The notes: generated by a model not told the origin, from the sequence alone. A stretch of DNA of 61,005 nucleotides from Betaproteobacteria bacterium (GCA_016790765.1 JAEUMZ010000206.1:1-61005); one strand, 5' to 3'. Positions 37,516 through 47,775 are shown, numbered from the stretch's first letter. A program made the numbers and translations.

Positions 37516-38480
37516 GGGAAGATCAGGCGGCGTGCGATCTCGTGGTAGAGCGGGATGCCGAGCGTGAGGTTGAAGGGGAAGGTCACCCCGAGTGCGGTGA
37601 CGATCGACAATGTGGGGTTCGCCTCCGGGATTGCGATGCGCATCGCGGCGGGCGCGGCGATGTAGGATGCGCTGGCCGCGAGCACCCCGAGCAGGGTCGC
37701 CCCACCCACGGACAGCCCGGTCGCCCTGCCCACCAGCACGCCGATCGCACCGAACAAGACCGGCGTGATGACGCCAAAGCCGATGAGGAACGGGCCAGCG
37801 CGCCGGAAGTCGCCGATGCGCGCGGCGGCAACCAATCCCATCTCCAGCAGGAACAAGGCCAGCACGCCCTTGAACAAACCGAAGAACAGGGGCGACATCG
37901 GCTCGAGTCCGCTGGGACCGGCAAACCAGCCGATGGCCAGTCCCCCGCCCAGCAGCACCACGCTCTTGCCGAGGAAGATCTCATGGGCCAGCGCCCCCCA
38001 TTGGATGGCCGGGCGCGCGAGGACGGCCGGTGCGGCGGCCGAACCCGTCATCCGCGCAAGCAGGATGCCGACGACGATGCCGGGCACCTCCATCAATGCG
38101 ACGAACAGGGGCATGTATTCCTCGAAAGCCACCTCCCGCTTGACCAGGAACGACACCCCCACGGCAAAGGTCACCACGCTCACCGAGCCGTAGTGTCCGG
38201 CGATCGAGGCTGCGTCGAACCCGTTCAGCCGTCCCAGGTGACGCAGCGCCGGGTATGCAAGCAGGGGCAGGCATGCGCCCATGGCCATGGCGGCCGCGGC
38301 CTGCGGCAACACCGTACCCATGGGGTGCTTGGCGAGTTCGACACCGCCTTTGAGTCCGATGGCCAGCAACAGATAGATCGACAGCGTTTCGTAGAGCGCC
38401 TCGGGCAACTTGAGATCGCTGTCCCAGAAGCGTGCTGCGAAACCGAGCAGGAAGAACAGGATGACGGGATCCAAACGCAA
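37512..38480 (-). CDS. sbtA: sodium-dependent bicarbonate permease SbtA family
   Basis: A 322-residue membrane protein with about ten hydrophobic segments in two inverted halves. PEALYETLSIYLLLAIGLKGG near the N-terminus, the GHYGSVSVVTF segment and ASASYIAAPAAMRIA are SbtA-like. The longest start is TTG at 38480; a TTG at 38474 is better spaced from AGGG and may be the true one. It follows the Nudix gene by 7 bases and overlaps sbtB. A bicarbonate uptake unit in an apparent heterotroph may serve anaplerotic carboxylation. Confidence 0.88.
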   Translation of the reverse strand: MRLDPVILFFLLGFAARFWDSDLKLPEALYETLSIYLLLAIGLKGGVELAKHPMGTVLPQAAAAMAMGACLPLLAYPALRHLGRLNGFDAASIAGHYGSVSVVTFAVGVSFLVKREVAFEEYMPLFVALMEVPGIVVGILLARMTGSAAAPAVLARPAIQWGALAHEIFLGKSVVLLGGGLAIGWFAGPSGLEPMSPLFFGLFKGVLALFLLEMGLVAAARIGDFRRAGPFLIGFGVITPVLFGAIGVLVGRATGLSVGGATLLGVLAASASYIAAPAAMRIAIPEANPTLSIVTALGVTFPFNLTLGIPLYHEIARRLIFP

Positions 38481-38487
38481 CCCTTGC

Positions 38488-39345
38488 CTAAACGCCCTTG
38501 AGGCGGATCAACCCGAGATAATCTTCGCGTTGCGCGGTGAAGTAGCCGCGGCGGATGAGGAAATCGACAATCACCAGTGCGGCATCCACGGTGAATGCCG
38601 CCGGATTGCGTTCGAGCAGATCCATCGCCTCGCGCAGCGGCAGGCAATGAAACGCATTGACCTCGCCATCGCGGTTGATGGGCTCGAAGGTATCGGCCAG
38701 GATGAGGTCATGCGTGAAGATGATCTCGTGGTGGAAGCCGTCTTCGGTTTCCCGCGCGCTGCGGATCGCGCCGGCCGGTTTCAGCGTCTTCGCGAGCGTG
38801 GGATCCATCCCCGCTTCCTCGCCTGCCTCCTTGACCATGGTCTGCATGGGGGTCATGGCGCGTGCAATGCGCCCGGCCGCGATGTTGTCCAGTTTCCCCG
38901 GATCCGTGTCCTTGATCGATGCGCGCTCGGCGATCCACATGTACGGCTCGCCGCGCTTGACCGTGACGCCGTTCAAGTGCGCGCCATACACCGTGACGCC
39001 AAGATTGCGCGAGGCGGCACGCTCCACATGAAACAGGGGCGGCGCGTAGAACGACTCGGACACCGTGATCTGTTCACCGCGCCAATGCCGGATCACGGTC
39101 TGCACGGCCAGCGCCTCGACCACCTCGGCCATGGCGGCACTGCGGTGCTCCGGCGACTCGAAATGGCCCAGCATCCCGACCCCGCGGTCGCGCACCGAAA
39201 AATACTCCGGCCATTGCTCGAGGCATTGGGCGAACTCGCGGCGCATCCAACCGGCCAGCACGCCGCTGACCGTGAACGGTACATGGGTCTGCTGGGGATC
39301 GAAGGCGCAGATCTCGTGCAGGTATTCGAACAACGATGGGGACAT
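38488..39345 (-). CDS. DUF4743-Nudix hydrolase
   Basis: A 285-residue protein: an N-terminal DUF4743-like domain (about 1-120) and a Nudix domain with the box around GRIARAMTPMQTMVKEAGEEAG. The box lacks the usual glutamate after the first glycine, as in the thiamine-diphosphate-hydrolase-like branch. It leads an operon with sbtA and sbtB, an unexplained pairing. Confidence 0.85.
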   Translation of the reverse strand: MSPSLFEYLHEICAFDPQQTHVPFTVSGVLAGWMRREFAQCLEQWPEYFSVRDRGVGMLGHFESPEHRSAAMAEVVEALAVQTVIRHWRGEQITVSESFYAPPLFHVERAASRNLGVTVYGAHLNGVTVKRGEPYMWIAERASIKDTDPGKLDNIAAGRIARAMTPMQTMVKEAGEEAGMDPTLAKTLKPAGAIRSARETEDGFHHEIIFTHDLILADTFEPINRDGEVNAFHCLPLREAMDLLERNPAAFTVDAALVIVDFLIRRGYFTAQREDYLGLIRLKGV

Positions 39346-39512
39346 GGCCGGAGCGGAAAAAATGCGGCACGCAGGGGCGTGTACGGGTGCGGCAATGCTA
39401 ACCCAGTTCCTCCCGGCGCAGCCACGGCGCGATCGGGGCGGGTATCATGCACGCCGTGAGCCAGCCGACCCGCATGCATCAGGAGCACGGCGGCGTTTTC
39501 GCGGAATGAGCC

Positions 39513-40769
39513 ATGAAAGTCATCGTCCTTGGTGCGGGTGTGGTCGGCACCACCAGTGCGTGGTATCTCAGGAAGAATGGGCATGACGTGGTGGTGGTCG
39601 ACCGCCAGCCGGCGGCGGGCCTGGAAACCAGCTTTGCCAATGGTGCGCAGTTGTCGGTGTCGCAATCGGAGCCCTGGGCCGCGCCCGGCGCGCCGCTCAA
39701 GGTCATGAAGTGGCTGCTGAAGGACGATGCGCCGCTGCTGTTCCGTCCCCGGCTCGAGTGGCACCAGATGTCCTGGGGCATCCGCTTCCTCATCGAATGC
39801 ACGCCCTGGCGCTTCAAGCGCAACATCCGCGAAATGGTCAACCTGGGCCTCTACACGCGGCGCTGCCTGCACGAGCTGGTGGTGGAGACGGGCATCGAAT
39901 ACCACGGCATCAAGCAGGGCATCCTGCAGTTCTACACCAGCCGTGACGACTTCGAGGCCGCCATCAAGGCCTCGCGCCTGCTCAAGCCCTACGGCATCGA
40001 GCGCGAGGAAAAGAGCGCCGAGGAGGCGATCGCCATCGAGCCGGCACTGCACACGCTGCGCCACCGGCTGGCCGGCGCCACGTATGCGAAGGACGACGAG
40101 TCCGGCGACGCGCACTTGTTCACGCAGAACCTGGCCGGGTTGTGCCGCACGCGTGGCGTGGAGTTCAAGTACGGCGCCAACGTCGAGACCCTCGAAACCG
40201 AGGGCGCGAAAATCAGCGGCGTGCGGGTGCGGCACTCCAACGGGTCCACCGAGACGGTGACTGGCGATGCGTACGTGTGCGCCATGGGCAGTTACAGCTA
40301 CCTGATGTTGAAGCCGATCGGCATCACGATTCCCGTGTACCCGGCCAAGGGATACTCGGCCACCCTGTCCACCGAGGGCTTCAGCGGCGCGCCGAAGGTG
40401 AGCCTGACGGACGAGGCGATGAAGATCGTCTTTTCCCGTCTCGGCAACCGCATGCGCATCGCCGGCACCGCGGAACTCGACGGCTACAGCACCAGCCTGT
40501 CGGTGGTGCGTACCGAGATGCTGGTCAAGCGCGCGCGCGAGCTGTTTCCGGGCGCCGCCGACTACGACAACCCGGTGTACTGGACCGGGCTGCGTCCCTC
40601 GACCCCGTCGAACTGCCCGCTGATCGGCCGCACCAAGTACGCCAACCTGTTCCTCAACACCGGCCACGGCACGCTGGGCTGGACCGAGGGCTGCGGTTCC
40701 GGCGCCGCCTTGGCGGACCTGGTGTCCGGCAAGGTGCCGCAGGTCGAGTTCCAGTTCCTGCGCGCATGA
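39513..40769 (+). CDS. dadA: D-amino acid dehydrogenase small subunit
   Basis: A 418-residue FAD-dependent membrane-associated enzyme that oxidises D-amino acids to 2-oxo acids. The FAD loop VIVLGAGVVGTTSAWYL, DRQPAAGLETSFANG, PVYPAKGYSAT and WTGLRPSTPSNCPLIG are family hallmarks. Its stop overlaps the start of the next gene, so D-amino acid and threonine/serine breakdown are coupled. Confidence 0.94.
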   Translation: MKVIVLGAGVVGTTSAWYLRKNGHDVVVVDRQPAAGLETSFANGAQLSVSQSEPWAAPGAPLKVMKWLLKDDAPLLFRPRLEWHQMSWGIRFLIECTPWRFKRNIREMVNLGLYTRRCLHELVVETGIEYHGIKQGILQFYTSRDDFEAAIKASRLLKPYGIEREEKSAEEAIAIEPALHTLRHRLAGATYAKDDESGDAHLFTQNLAGLCRTRGVEFKYGANVETLETEGAKISGVRVRHSNGSTETVTGDAYVCAMGSYSYLMLKPIGITIPVYPAKGYSATLSTEGFSGAPKVSLTDEAMKIVFSRLGNRMRIAGTAELDGYSTSLSVVRTEMLVKRARELFPGAADYDNPVYWTGLRPSTPSNCPLIGRTKYANLFLNTGHGTLGWTEGCGSGAALADLVSGKVPQVEFQFLRA

Positions 40770-41983
40770 GCGGGGTCGATCTGGCCGCCATCCGGGCGGC
40801 ACAGCAGGTGCTGGCCGGCCATACCGTGGACACGCCGTTCCTGAAATCGCGCACGCTCTCGGAGATCACCGGCGCCGAGGTGTTCCTCAAATTCGAGAAC
40901 CACCAGTTCACGGCCAGCTTCAAAGAGCGCGGCGCGCTCAACAAGCTCGCGTCGCTGACCGTGGACGAGAAGCGCCGCGGTGTCATCGCGGCCTCGGCCG
41001 GCAACCACGCGCAGGGTGTGGCGCACCACGCCACGCGACTCGGGATCCCCAGCACCATCGTCATGCCGGCGCCGACGCCGAACGTGAAAGTCGACATGAC
41101 GGCACGCCACGGCGCACGCGTGGTGCTGCACGGCGAGTCGTTCGACGATGCCAAGGCACACGCGCTTGCGCAGGCCGATTCCGAGGGGCTGGCCTTTGTC
41201 CACCCGTACGACGACGAGAAAGTGATCGCCGGGCAAGGCACGATCGCGCTCGAAATGCTTGCCGTGCACCCGGACCTCGACACGATGGCCATCGCCGTCG
41301 GCGGGGGCGGTCTGATCAGTGGCATGGCCACCGCCGCCAAGGCGCTCAAGCCGGATGTGGAGATCCTCGGCGTGGAGTCGGCGCGCTTTCCGTCCATGTA
41401 CGTGGCCTTGAACGGCGGCGCGGCCAACTTCGGGCCCTCGACCATCGCCGAAGGCATCGCGGTCAAGGAGCCCGGCCGGATCACGCGCGAGATTGCCGCG
41501 CGGCTGGTCGACGACATCCTCCTGGTCGACGAAGGCGACATCGAGGAGGCCATCGTCCTGCTGCTGGAAATCGAGAAGACCGTGGTCGAAGGCGCCGGCG
41601 CGGCCGCGCTGGCCGCCATGATGAAGTACCCGGCGCGTTTTGCCGGGAAGAAGGTCGGGCTGGTGCTGTGCGGCGGCAATATCGACCCGTTGATGCTGGC
41701 CGAGATCATCCAGCGTGGCATGGTGCGCTCCGGGCGCTTGTCGCGCCTCACGGTGCAGATTCGCGACACCCCCGGCGCCTTGGCCAAGATTACCGCGATC
41801 ATTGCGGCGTCGAATGCCAACATCGCCGAAGTGCACCACCAGCGCGCGTTCACCAACCTGCCGGTGCAGAGCGCGGAAGTGGCGTTCGTGCTCAAGACGC
41901 GCAACGCGGCGCACGTGGGCCAGATTGTCGAGCAACTGGGCGCAGCCGGTTTTGCCGCGCGTGCCTACGAATTCACGGAGTAG
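40766..41983 (+). CDS. threonine ammonia-lyase, one-ACT-domain form
   Basis: A 405-residue PLP enzyme converting threonine (and serine) to 2-oxoacid and ammonia. The PLP lysine lies in QFTASFKERGALNKL; the glycine-rich loop is VGGGGLISG. One C-terminal ACT domain follows from about residue 325 (RLTVQIRDTPGALAKIT). Length and a single ACT domain fit the catabolic type rather than the two-ACT biosynthetic IlvA. It overlaps dadA by 4 bases. Confidence 0.92.
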   Translation: MSGVDLAAIRAAQQVLAGHTVDTPFLKSRTLSEITGAEVFLKFENHQFTASFKERGALNKLASLTVDEKRRGVIAASAGNHAQGVAHHATRLGIPSTIVMPAPTPNVKVDMTARHGARVVLHGESFDDAKAHALAQADSEGLAFVHPYDDEKVIAGQGTIALEMLAVHPDLDTMAIAVGGGGLISGMATAAKALKPDVEILGVESARFPSMYVALNGGAANFGPSTIAEGIAVKEPGRITREIAARLVDDILLVDEGDIEEAIVLLLEIEKTVVEGAGAAALAAMMKYPARFAGKKVGLVLCGGNIDPLMLAEIIQRGMVRSGRLSRLTVQIRDTPGALAKITAIIAASNANIAEVHHQRAFTNLPVQSAEVAFVLKTRNAAHVGQIVEQLGAAGFAARAYEFTE

Positions 41984-41987
41984 ACAA

Positions 41988-42512
41988 ATGAGACCTCGTC
42001 ACTTTGCCCGGTGGTGGAGTGCCCTGCTGGTGGCTGCGCAAGCCGGGACCGCCCTGGCCACATCGCCCCCGCCGCCCGCGCCGGCCGATCCGGCGATGGG
42101 CGAGCGCTGGAGAACAGCGACGCTGTTCGAGTACTTCGGGGCGCAGGATCGCCAGCCGTCCCGAAAGGAACGCAAATCCGGTGAGGCCTGCCTGCCCGTG
42201 CGTCAACTGGCGCCGGTCGATTCGTTGACCACCGACCTGCCTCCCGGCCTGAAAGGCAAGTGCTGGCAAAAGGACAAGCGCGCCGAGGAGCATCGCGCGC
42301 AGGTCAAGTTTGCCTGTTCGGATGGATCGAGCGTCGAGGCGGTGGTACGGCGGGAATCGCCCGATGTGCAGGGCAGTCAGGTGGTGGTGAATATCGTCGG
42401 CCAGGGCGCCGTGTCGATCACGCGCCAGATGACGCGCGTGCCCGGCGCCACGTGCAAGCTGGACCCGCGACCGGCGCCGCCGGCAACAACCGGAGCGCCC
42501 AAGGCGCCCTGA
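41988..42512 (+). CDS. exported hypothetical protein
   Basis: A 174-residue protein with a signal peptide ending near ALA-TSPPPP (about residue 24). The mature part has cysteines in ACLPV, KCWQK, FACSD and TCKL that could pair as disulfides. It somewhat resembles DUF3617-type periplasmic proteins, but I cannot confirm that. It starts 4 bases after the ammonia-lyase and ends at the convergent pckG gene. Confidence 0.65.
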   Translation: MRPRHFARWWSALLVAAQAGTALATSPPPPAPADPAMGERWRTATLFEYFGAQDRQPSRKERKSGEACLPVRQLAPVDSLTTDLPPGLKGKCWQKDKRAEEHRAQVKFACSDGSSVEAVVRRESPDVQGSQVVVNIVGQGAVSITRQMTRVPGATCKLDPRPAPPATTGAPKAP

Positions 42513-42513
42513 A

Positions 42514-44346
42514 TCAGGCGGCCAGCTCGCGCTCGAGCGCGCGCCGTCGTGCCGGCAAGGCCGCGGGAAGCCGCGCGCCGAGTTTGGCCAGCAATTCGTC
42601 GTGAAGCGCCAGTTCCGCCCGCCACGATGCGGGTTCGACTGCGGAAATGGTATCGAACGTGGCCTGCGGATACGCCAGGCCACTCCAATCGAGGTGGCCA
42701 TAGGCCGGAACGCCGCCCAGGGGCGTGGACGTGGCCTCGGCCCGGCCTTCAACGCGTTCGATGATCCACTTCAGCACGCGCATGTTGTCGCCGAAGCCGG
42801 GCCAGACGAACTTGCCTTGCTCGTTCTTGCGGAACCAGTTGACGCAGTAGATGCGCGGTGCGGCGGAGAGCGACTTGCCGACCTCAATCCAGTGGGCAAA
42901 ATAGTCAGCCATGTTGTAGCCGCAGAACGCCAGCATGGCGAAAGGGTCGCGGCGCACCACGCCGACCTGTCCCACGATGGCGGCGGTGGTCTCCGAGCCC
43001 AGGGTTGCGGCCATGTAGACGCCGTCGTCCCAGTTGTTCGCTTCCATGACCAGCGGGACCGTGGAGGAGCGGCGCCCGCCAAAGATCATGGCCGAGATCG
43101 GCACGCCGGCGGGGTCGTCCCAGTGTTCGTCCAGCGACGGACACTGCGTGGCGGAAACGGTAAACCGCGCGTTGGCGTGCGCAGCCAGCCGTCCGCAGTC
43201 GGGTGTCCAGGGCTGCCCTTGCCAGTCGGTCAAGCGGGCCGGGGGCGCCTTGGTCATGCCCTCCCACCACACATCGCCTTCGGGCGTCAGCGCCACGTTG
43301 GTGAAAATCACGTTGGCCTTGAGCGAATCCATGCAATTCGGATTCGTGTCGTAGGAAGTGCCCGGCGCGACGCCGAAGAAGCCGGCCTCCGGATTGATGG
43401 CGCGCAGGCTGCCATCGGGACCGGGCTTGATCCAGGCAATGTCGTCGCCCACCGTGGTCACCTCCCAGCCGGCCTTGCGGAAACCCTCCGGCGGAATCAG
43501 CATCGCGAAGTTGGTCTTGCCACAGGCCGAGGGGAACGCCGCCGTCACGTAGTGCTTCCGGCCTTCCGGATTCTTCACCCCCAGGATCAGCATGTGCTCG
43601 GCGAGCCATCCGCCCTGCCGGCCCATCACCGAGGCGATGCGCAGCGCCAGGCACTTCTTGCCCAGCAGCGCGTTGCCGCCGTAACCGGACCCGAAGGACC
43701 AGATCTCGCGCGTTTCCGGAAAGTGCACGATGTACTTGTGGTCCTTGTTGCAGGGCCAGCTCACATCCTTCTGTCCCGGCGCCAGCGGCGCGCCCACCGA
43801 GTGCAGGCAGGGCACGAACTCGCCGTCCTCGCCCAGCACCTCGAGCACCTTGCGGCCCATGCGCGTCATCAGCTTCATGTTGACGGCGACGTAGGGGGAA
43901 TCCGACAGTTCGACGCCGATGTGCGCGATGGGCGACCCCAGCGGGCCCATCGAGAACGGCACCACATACAGGGTGCGGCCGCGCATGCAGCCGGCAAAAA
44001 GGTCCTTGAGCTTGGCGCGCATCTCGCCGGGAGGCACCCAGTTGTTGGTCGCGCCGGCGTCTTCCTGCTGTTCCGAGCAGATGAAGGTGCGGTCCTCCAC
44101 GCGCGCCACATCGGACGGATCGGACAAGGCGAGGTAGGAATTGGGCCGCAGGGTCGCGTTGAGTTTGGTGAACGTGCCGGCGGCGACCAGCTCACCGCAC
44201 AGGCGGTCGTACTCGGCATCGCTGCCGTCACACCAGTGGATGGCGGCGGGCTGGGCCAGGGCCGCGACTTCTTCAACCCATGCGAGCAGCTTGGCGTGGC
44301 GGGTCGGGGCGTCGCGCATCTGGACGGGATGGGCTTGGGCGTGCAT
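42514..44346 (-). CDS. pckG: phosphoenolpyruvate carboxykinase (GTP)
   Basis: A 610-residue enzyme converting oxaloacetate and GTP to PEP, CO2 and GDP. The P-loop FPSACGKTN (near 270-278), [21 protein letters not shown] and [12 protein letters not shown] are hallmarks. AGGAG lies 9 bases before the ATG at 44346. With ppsA it gives two routes to PEP, fitting growth on organic acids or ketone bodies. Confidence 0.96.
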   Translation of the reverse strand: MHAQAHPVQMRDAPTRHAKLLAWVEEVAALAQPAAIHWCDGSDAEYDRLCGELVAAGTFTKLNATLRPNSYLALSDPSDVARVEDRTFICSEQQEDAGATNNWVPPGEMRAKLKDLFAGCMRGRTLYVVPFSMGPLGSPIAHIGVELSDSPYVAVNMKLMTRMGRKVLEVLGEDGEFVPCLHSVGAPLAPGQKDVSWPCNKDHKYIVHFPETREIWSFGSGYGGNALLGKKCLALRIASVMGRQGGWLAEHMLILGVKNPEGRKHYVTAAFPSACGKTNFAMLIPPEGFRKAGWEVTTVGDDIAWIKPGPDGSLRAINPEAGFFGVAPGTSYDTNPNCMDSLKANVIFTNVALTPEGDVWWEGMTKAPPARLTDWQGQPWTPDCGRLAAHANARFTVSATQCPSLDEHWDDPAGVPISAMIFGGRRSSTVPLVMEANNWDDGVYMAATLGSETTAAIVGQVGVVRRDPFAMLAFCGYNMADYFAHWIEVGKSLSAAPRIYCVNWFRKNEQGKFVWPGFGDNMRVLKWIIERVEGRAEATSTPLGGVPAYGHLDWSGLAYPQATFDTISAVEPASWRAELALHDELLAKLGARLPAALPARRRALERELAA

Positions 44347-44470
44347 CGAATCGTCTCCTGGCAAAAAGAGCGACCGGGTCAGTTTCGGCCCGCCGGAACG
44401 GGCACGAAATGCGGGCGCCGCGGCCAGTCGGATGCTGGCGTGGGCACCTCTTTTTTCGGATCCGGGTGCG

Positions 44471-44500
44471 CTATGGAATCAATCCGCCATTATCCCATAG
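44471..44500 (-). promoter_or_regulatory. probable pckG promoter with a palindromic operator
   Basis: CTATGG (44471-44476) and CCATAG (44495-44500) are a perfect inverted repeat. A minus-strand GATAAT (44494-44489) lies between them, about 145 bases before the pckG ATG. The layout fits a repressor site over the -10. No clear -35 is seen. Confidence 0.4.
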
Positions 44501-44534
44501 CGGTCGTGCGCCGTCCCCGCCGATTCGCCGTCCC

Positions 44535-46217
44535 TCAGTCGGAGTTGTTCACCGTTTTGCCAGCGGGATCGGCCGGGCGTGCATACAGGCGCAGGCGTTC
44601 CAGGTTGTCACCTGGACGCGCGCCTTCCCAGGTCAGGGCCGCACCGGCCGGCGCTGTCGCGGGCCGCTCGCGGGTGCCCTGGGTCAGGACCAGCGGGCAC
44701 TCCGGCGCATCGTTGCGGACGCGGATCGATGCCCAGTAGTCGAGCAACGCGCGCTGGGCGTCGCCGACACCGACACCGCCGACGCAGGTGCTGCCCTGCG
44801 GGACGTTGCGTGCCAACGACTGCGCAACGAATCGGTAGCTCCGCACGTGATCGATGGCTGGCAGCGCCAGGAGGTTGGGCAGCACCCAGAGGATCGTCAG
44901 GCCCGCGGACCAATTGACGATGGCGCGCCGGTTGTTGCGATGCGCGCGCACCACGGCGTAGAGCCAGATGCCGGTCAGCGCCATCGCGACCAGGAGCGGC
45001 ACGACGGCGACCTCAAAATTGAAGCCGGGCACTTGGCGGGCCACGGCGCGCGCAGCGCCCGCCGGTGTGCCGCTGATTGCCGCCGTCCAGTACAGCCAGA
45101 GGGCGATCACCCCCAGGCCAAAGAACACCAGCCCGAACCAGTCGACGAAACGCGCCACGCCGCGCGGCAGGCGGTCGGGCGCGGCGGATGCGGCGACCGC
45201 CAGCGGAATGAGCAAGGTCATGGCCGCGGCGTCGCTTGCCTTTCGCGCGAGCGAAAGACCGACGAGCACGACAACGAATGCGGCAAGCGGCAACGCGCTG
45301 TCGAGCCGTTCGCGCAGGCGGCGCCGGTCCTTGACCCACACCCAGATCGCGAAGGGCAGTGCAGGCAGCGCGTACCAAGGCAGGAGCGTCACGAAGTAGC
45401 TCCAGTCCGCGGCGCGCCGTCCCGCCTCCCAAGGCACGCCCAGGAGGGCGCCCCACCAGCGATCGAGCGCCTGCCCTGCGTTGACGAGCAGGACGAGGAA
45501 CAGCAGGGTGCCCGCGCAGGCCAATGCCAAACCGATCGCCAGACCGCGCCAAGTGGCGCGATTGCCGAAGTCGCGCAGCAGCGCCATCGTCGCCACGCCG
45601 GTCGCCAGCGGCAGCAACGCCGGCAGCAAACCGATGGACAACGCCGTGATCGCGCCCCCTGCGCCAAGCGTGAGTCCGCCCTTTGCCGCCTCCGATCCGA
45701 GCCGCGTGAGGCCATAGAGACTCACCGCAAAGCCGGTGAGGCCAAGGACTTCCGGATTCATTTCGTGGCCGCGCAACAGGAGGCCCAGGCAACCCAGCAG
45801 CAGCAACACGGCGATGCGGCCGGCGCGCTCGTCGTGCAGCCGCGCCGCAGTCTTCTTGACGTACAGGAAGGTCAGCGCCATGCAAATGCCGGTCGCAAGG
45901 CGCGCGCCGTCGTGCAGCGGCAGGATCGGCGAAAACAGCATGGCAGTCAGTGCGGCGAGCCACGCGTAGAGCGGCGGGTACTCGTGGTGCGGGACCCCGG
46001 CAATGTGCGGCACGGCCCAATGGCCATGCCGCAGGATCTCCAGCACGGTGCCGAAGGTGACAGCATCGTCGGACTTCCAGGGGTCGTGACCGATCAGGCC
46101 GGGCAGGATCCAGGCTGTGCAGATGATGAAGAACAGCGCCGACTTGACCGGCGTGGCGTGACCATCAAAAACGATGGGGCCGGTCAGCGGCGGATTGCTC
46201 TTGGGCGGGCTCGCCAA
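44535..46217 (-). CDS. GT39/ArnT-like membrane glycosyltransferase
   Basis: A 560-residue protein with about twelve hydrophobic segments. DPWKSDDAVTFG carries the acidic pair of the first periplasmic loop, and HHEYPPLYAWLAAL is the PPL motif of polyprenyl-phosphate-sugar transferases. It would add a sugar from a lipid carrier to an envelope acceptor; donor and acceptor are unknown. The start is TTG at 46217, spaced from AGGA, 9 bases after the M48 gene stop. Confidence 0.8.
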   Translation of the reverse strand: MASPPKSNPPLTGPIVFDGHATPVKSALFFIICTAWILPGLIGHDPWKSDDAVTFGTVLEILRHGHWAVPHIAGVPHHEYPPLYAWLAALTAMLFSPILPLHDGARLATGICMALTFLYVKKTAARLHDERAGRIAVLLLLGCLGLLLRGHEMNPEVLGLTGFAVSLYGLTRLGSEAAKGGLTLGAGGAITALSIGLLPALLPLATGVATMALLRDFGNRATWRGLAIGLALACAGTLLFLVLLVNAGQALDRWWGALLGVPWEAGRRAADWSYFVTLLPWYALPALPFAIWVWVKDRRRLRERLDSALPLAAFVVVLVGLSLARKASDAAAMTLLIPLAVAASAAPDRLPRGVARFVDWFGLVFFGLGVIALWLYWTAAISGTPAGAARAVARQVPGFNFEVAVVPLLVAMALTGIWLYAVVRAHRNNRRAIVNWSAGLTILWVLPNLLALPAIDHVRSYRFVAQSLARNVPQGSTCVGGVGVGDAQRALLDYWASIRVRNDAPECPLVLTQGTRERPATAPAGAALTWEGARPGDNLERLRLYARPADPAGKTVNNSD

Positions 46218-46225
46218 TTGCGGTC

Positions 46226-47698
46226 CTACTGGACGGTCTTGACCAGCCGGCCCGGTGCGATGGCGCCGGCGGGGTACGCCTGGTTCAGTACGCGCAATTG
46301 CGTCTCGACATCTTCGAGGTCGGTTGCCACGGGCAGGTCGCGGAACTGGCCACTCTTCGGCATTGCCACCGTGCGCAAGATGCGAGGACGCGCGGCGCGC
46401 ACATCCTCCGCCGTCATTGCGCGAAAGCTGTTGAGGACGAAGAGCGCTTCGCTGCGGTAGCGGGTTTGCGCCTCGCGCGATTGCGCGAGGGGCGCCAGCA
46501 CAAAGTCACTGTTGCGCAGGGTGACGATGGTTGCTTCGATTTCCCTGCCTTGGCGCGCGCCGAGGAAGTAGGTCGCCGGCAGGCCATTCAGCGTGATGCG
46601 CTCTGGCCGGCCGCTGTCGGCCTTGAGCACTTCGCGAATGATCCGGCCATGGTCGCCCTGCATGCCGGGCACCAGGGCCAGGACCACGGCAGCTTGCTGG
46701 TCCGGCGATACCGCCACCAATTGCTGCGGGGAGTTCCTGAACTGCCAGGCAACCGGCTTGCGCAGCGTGAAGCCGAGCGGTTCGTGGAAGAAGTTCTGTC
46801 CGCGCGCCACACCTTGTTCACGGCTGTCGCCGAATGTCATGCCGTCGATGGCGCGCAGGTAGCGGTCGCGTCCGGCATCGTCGGGCGGTGCGCCGGCGTA
46901 GGCGCGCCCGTGCAGCTGCGCCAGGCGCTCTTCATTGGACGGATGCGTGGCCAGCCATCCGGGCATGCGCTGCATTGGCCGCCCGAGGGCGCGGGCGCGG
47001 TCGCTGGCGTAGGTTTCCTGGAGCTTCAGCACATCGATCACCTGGATCATGGCGCGTGGATTAAAGGCGGAACGCGACAGGTAGTCCATGCCGAGCCGGT
47101 CTGCTTCCAACTCGTGCTCGCGGCTGCGCGGCAACAGCCATCCGGCCTGGGTGCCGCCGCCCGCCAGTTGGGCCCCCAACTCCGCGCCGCGCTCACCGCC
47201 CAGATAGGCGCCCCCCAACACGCCGATGGCTTGCAGCAATCCACCAATCTGCTGGTCACGCTGCTGTCGGGCAACGTGCCGTGCCGTGATGTGGCCCATC
47301 TCGTGGCCCAGGACGCCGGCCAGTTCGGCCTCGCTATTGAGGTACGCCATCAACCCGCGCGTGATGTACACGTATCCGCCGGTCGTGGCGAAGGCGTTGA
47401 TGTCCGGCGAGTCCAGGACCGTGAAGGTCCAGGTCAGTTCCGGCCGGTGGGTGTGTTTGGCGAGGCGGCTGCCCACGCCCGACACGTATTGCTGCAGACC
47501 GGGGTTTGCCAGCCTTGCATGTTCCTGGAGCAGTTCCTCGTGTGCGCGTGCGCCAAAGGACAGTTCTTCCTGTTCCGACATGGTGCCGCGATCCATGCGG
47601 CCAGTGACCGGATTCATGGGGCCGCTGCAAGACACGCCAACCAAAGCGACAGCCAACGCGAACATTGCGGACGCGGCCCTGCGGATTGGGCGTTGCAT
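46226..47698 (-). CDS. M48 family metalloprotease, BepA-like lipoprotein
   Basis: A 490-residue periplasmic zinc protease. The signal sequence ends with VALVGVSC, an imperfect lipobox. HEMGH near residue 140 with HELEADRLG as the third ligand region defines the active site. The C-terminal 180 residues are a non-catalytic domain unlike the TPR of BepA. A role in outer-membrane protein quality control is likely from family. Its ATG at 47698 fits the signal peptide; the longer frame upstream runs through a terminator. Confidence 0.88.
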   Translation of the reverse strand: MQRPIRRAASAMFALAVALVGVSCSGPMNPVTGRMDRGTMSEQEELSFGARAHEELLQEHARLANPGLQQYVSGVGSRLAKHTHRPELTWTFTVLDSPDINAFATTGGYVYITRGLMAYLNSEAELAGVLGHEMGHITARHVARQQRDQQIGGLLQAIGVLGGAYLGGERGAELGAQLAGGGTQAGWLLPRSREHELEADRLGMDYLSRSAFNPRAMIQVIDVLKLQETYASDRARALGRPMQRMPGWLATHPSNEERLAQLHGRAYAGAPPDDAGRDRYLRAIDGMTFGDSREQGVARGQNFFHEPLGFTLRKPVAWQFRNSPQQLVAVSPDQQAAVVLALVPGMQGDHGRIIREVLKADSGRPERITLNGLPATYFLGARQGREIEATIVTLRNSDFVLAPLAQSREAQTRYRSEALFVLNSFRAMTAEDVRAARPRILRTVAMPKSGQFRDLPVATDLEDVETQLRVLNQAYPAGAIAPGRLVKTVQ

Positions 47699-47775
47699 GG
47701 GGAGACTCGCGAAAATCCAGGATCCGGGGATTCTACTGGGCGGTCGATGTGCCGGGGACCGGCGCCCAAAAAGCA

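Noticed and set aside
42601..44739. A 712-codon plus-strand frame opposite pckG
   Set aside because: It is the antisense shadow of a strongly conserved gene in high-GC DNA.
44280..46460. A 726-codon plus-strand frame opposite the GT39-like gene
   Set aside because: Low-complexity composition, no motif, and fully antisense to a membrane-protein gene with family motifs.
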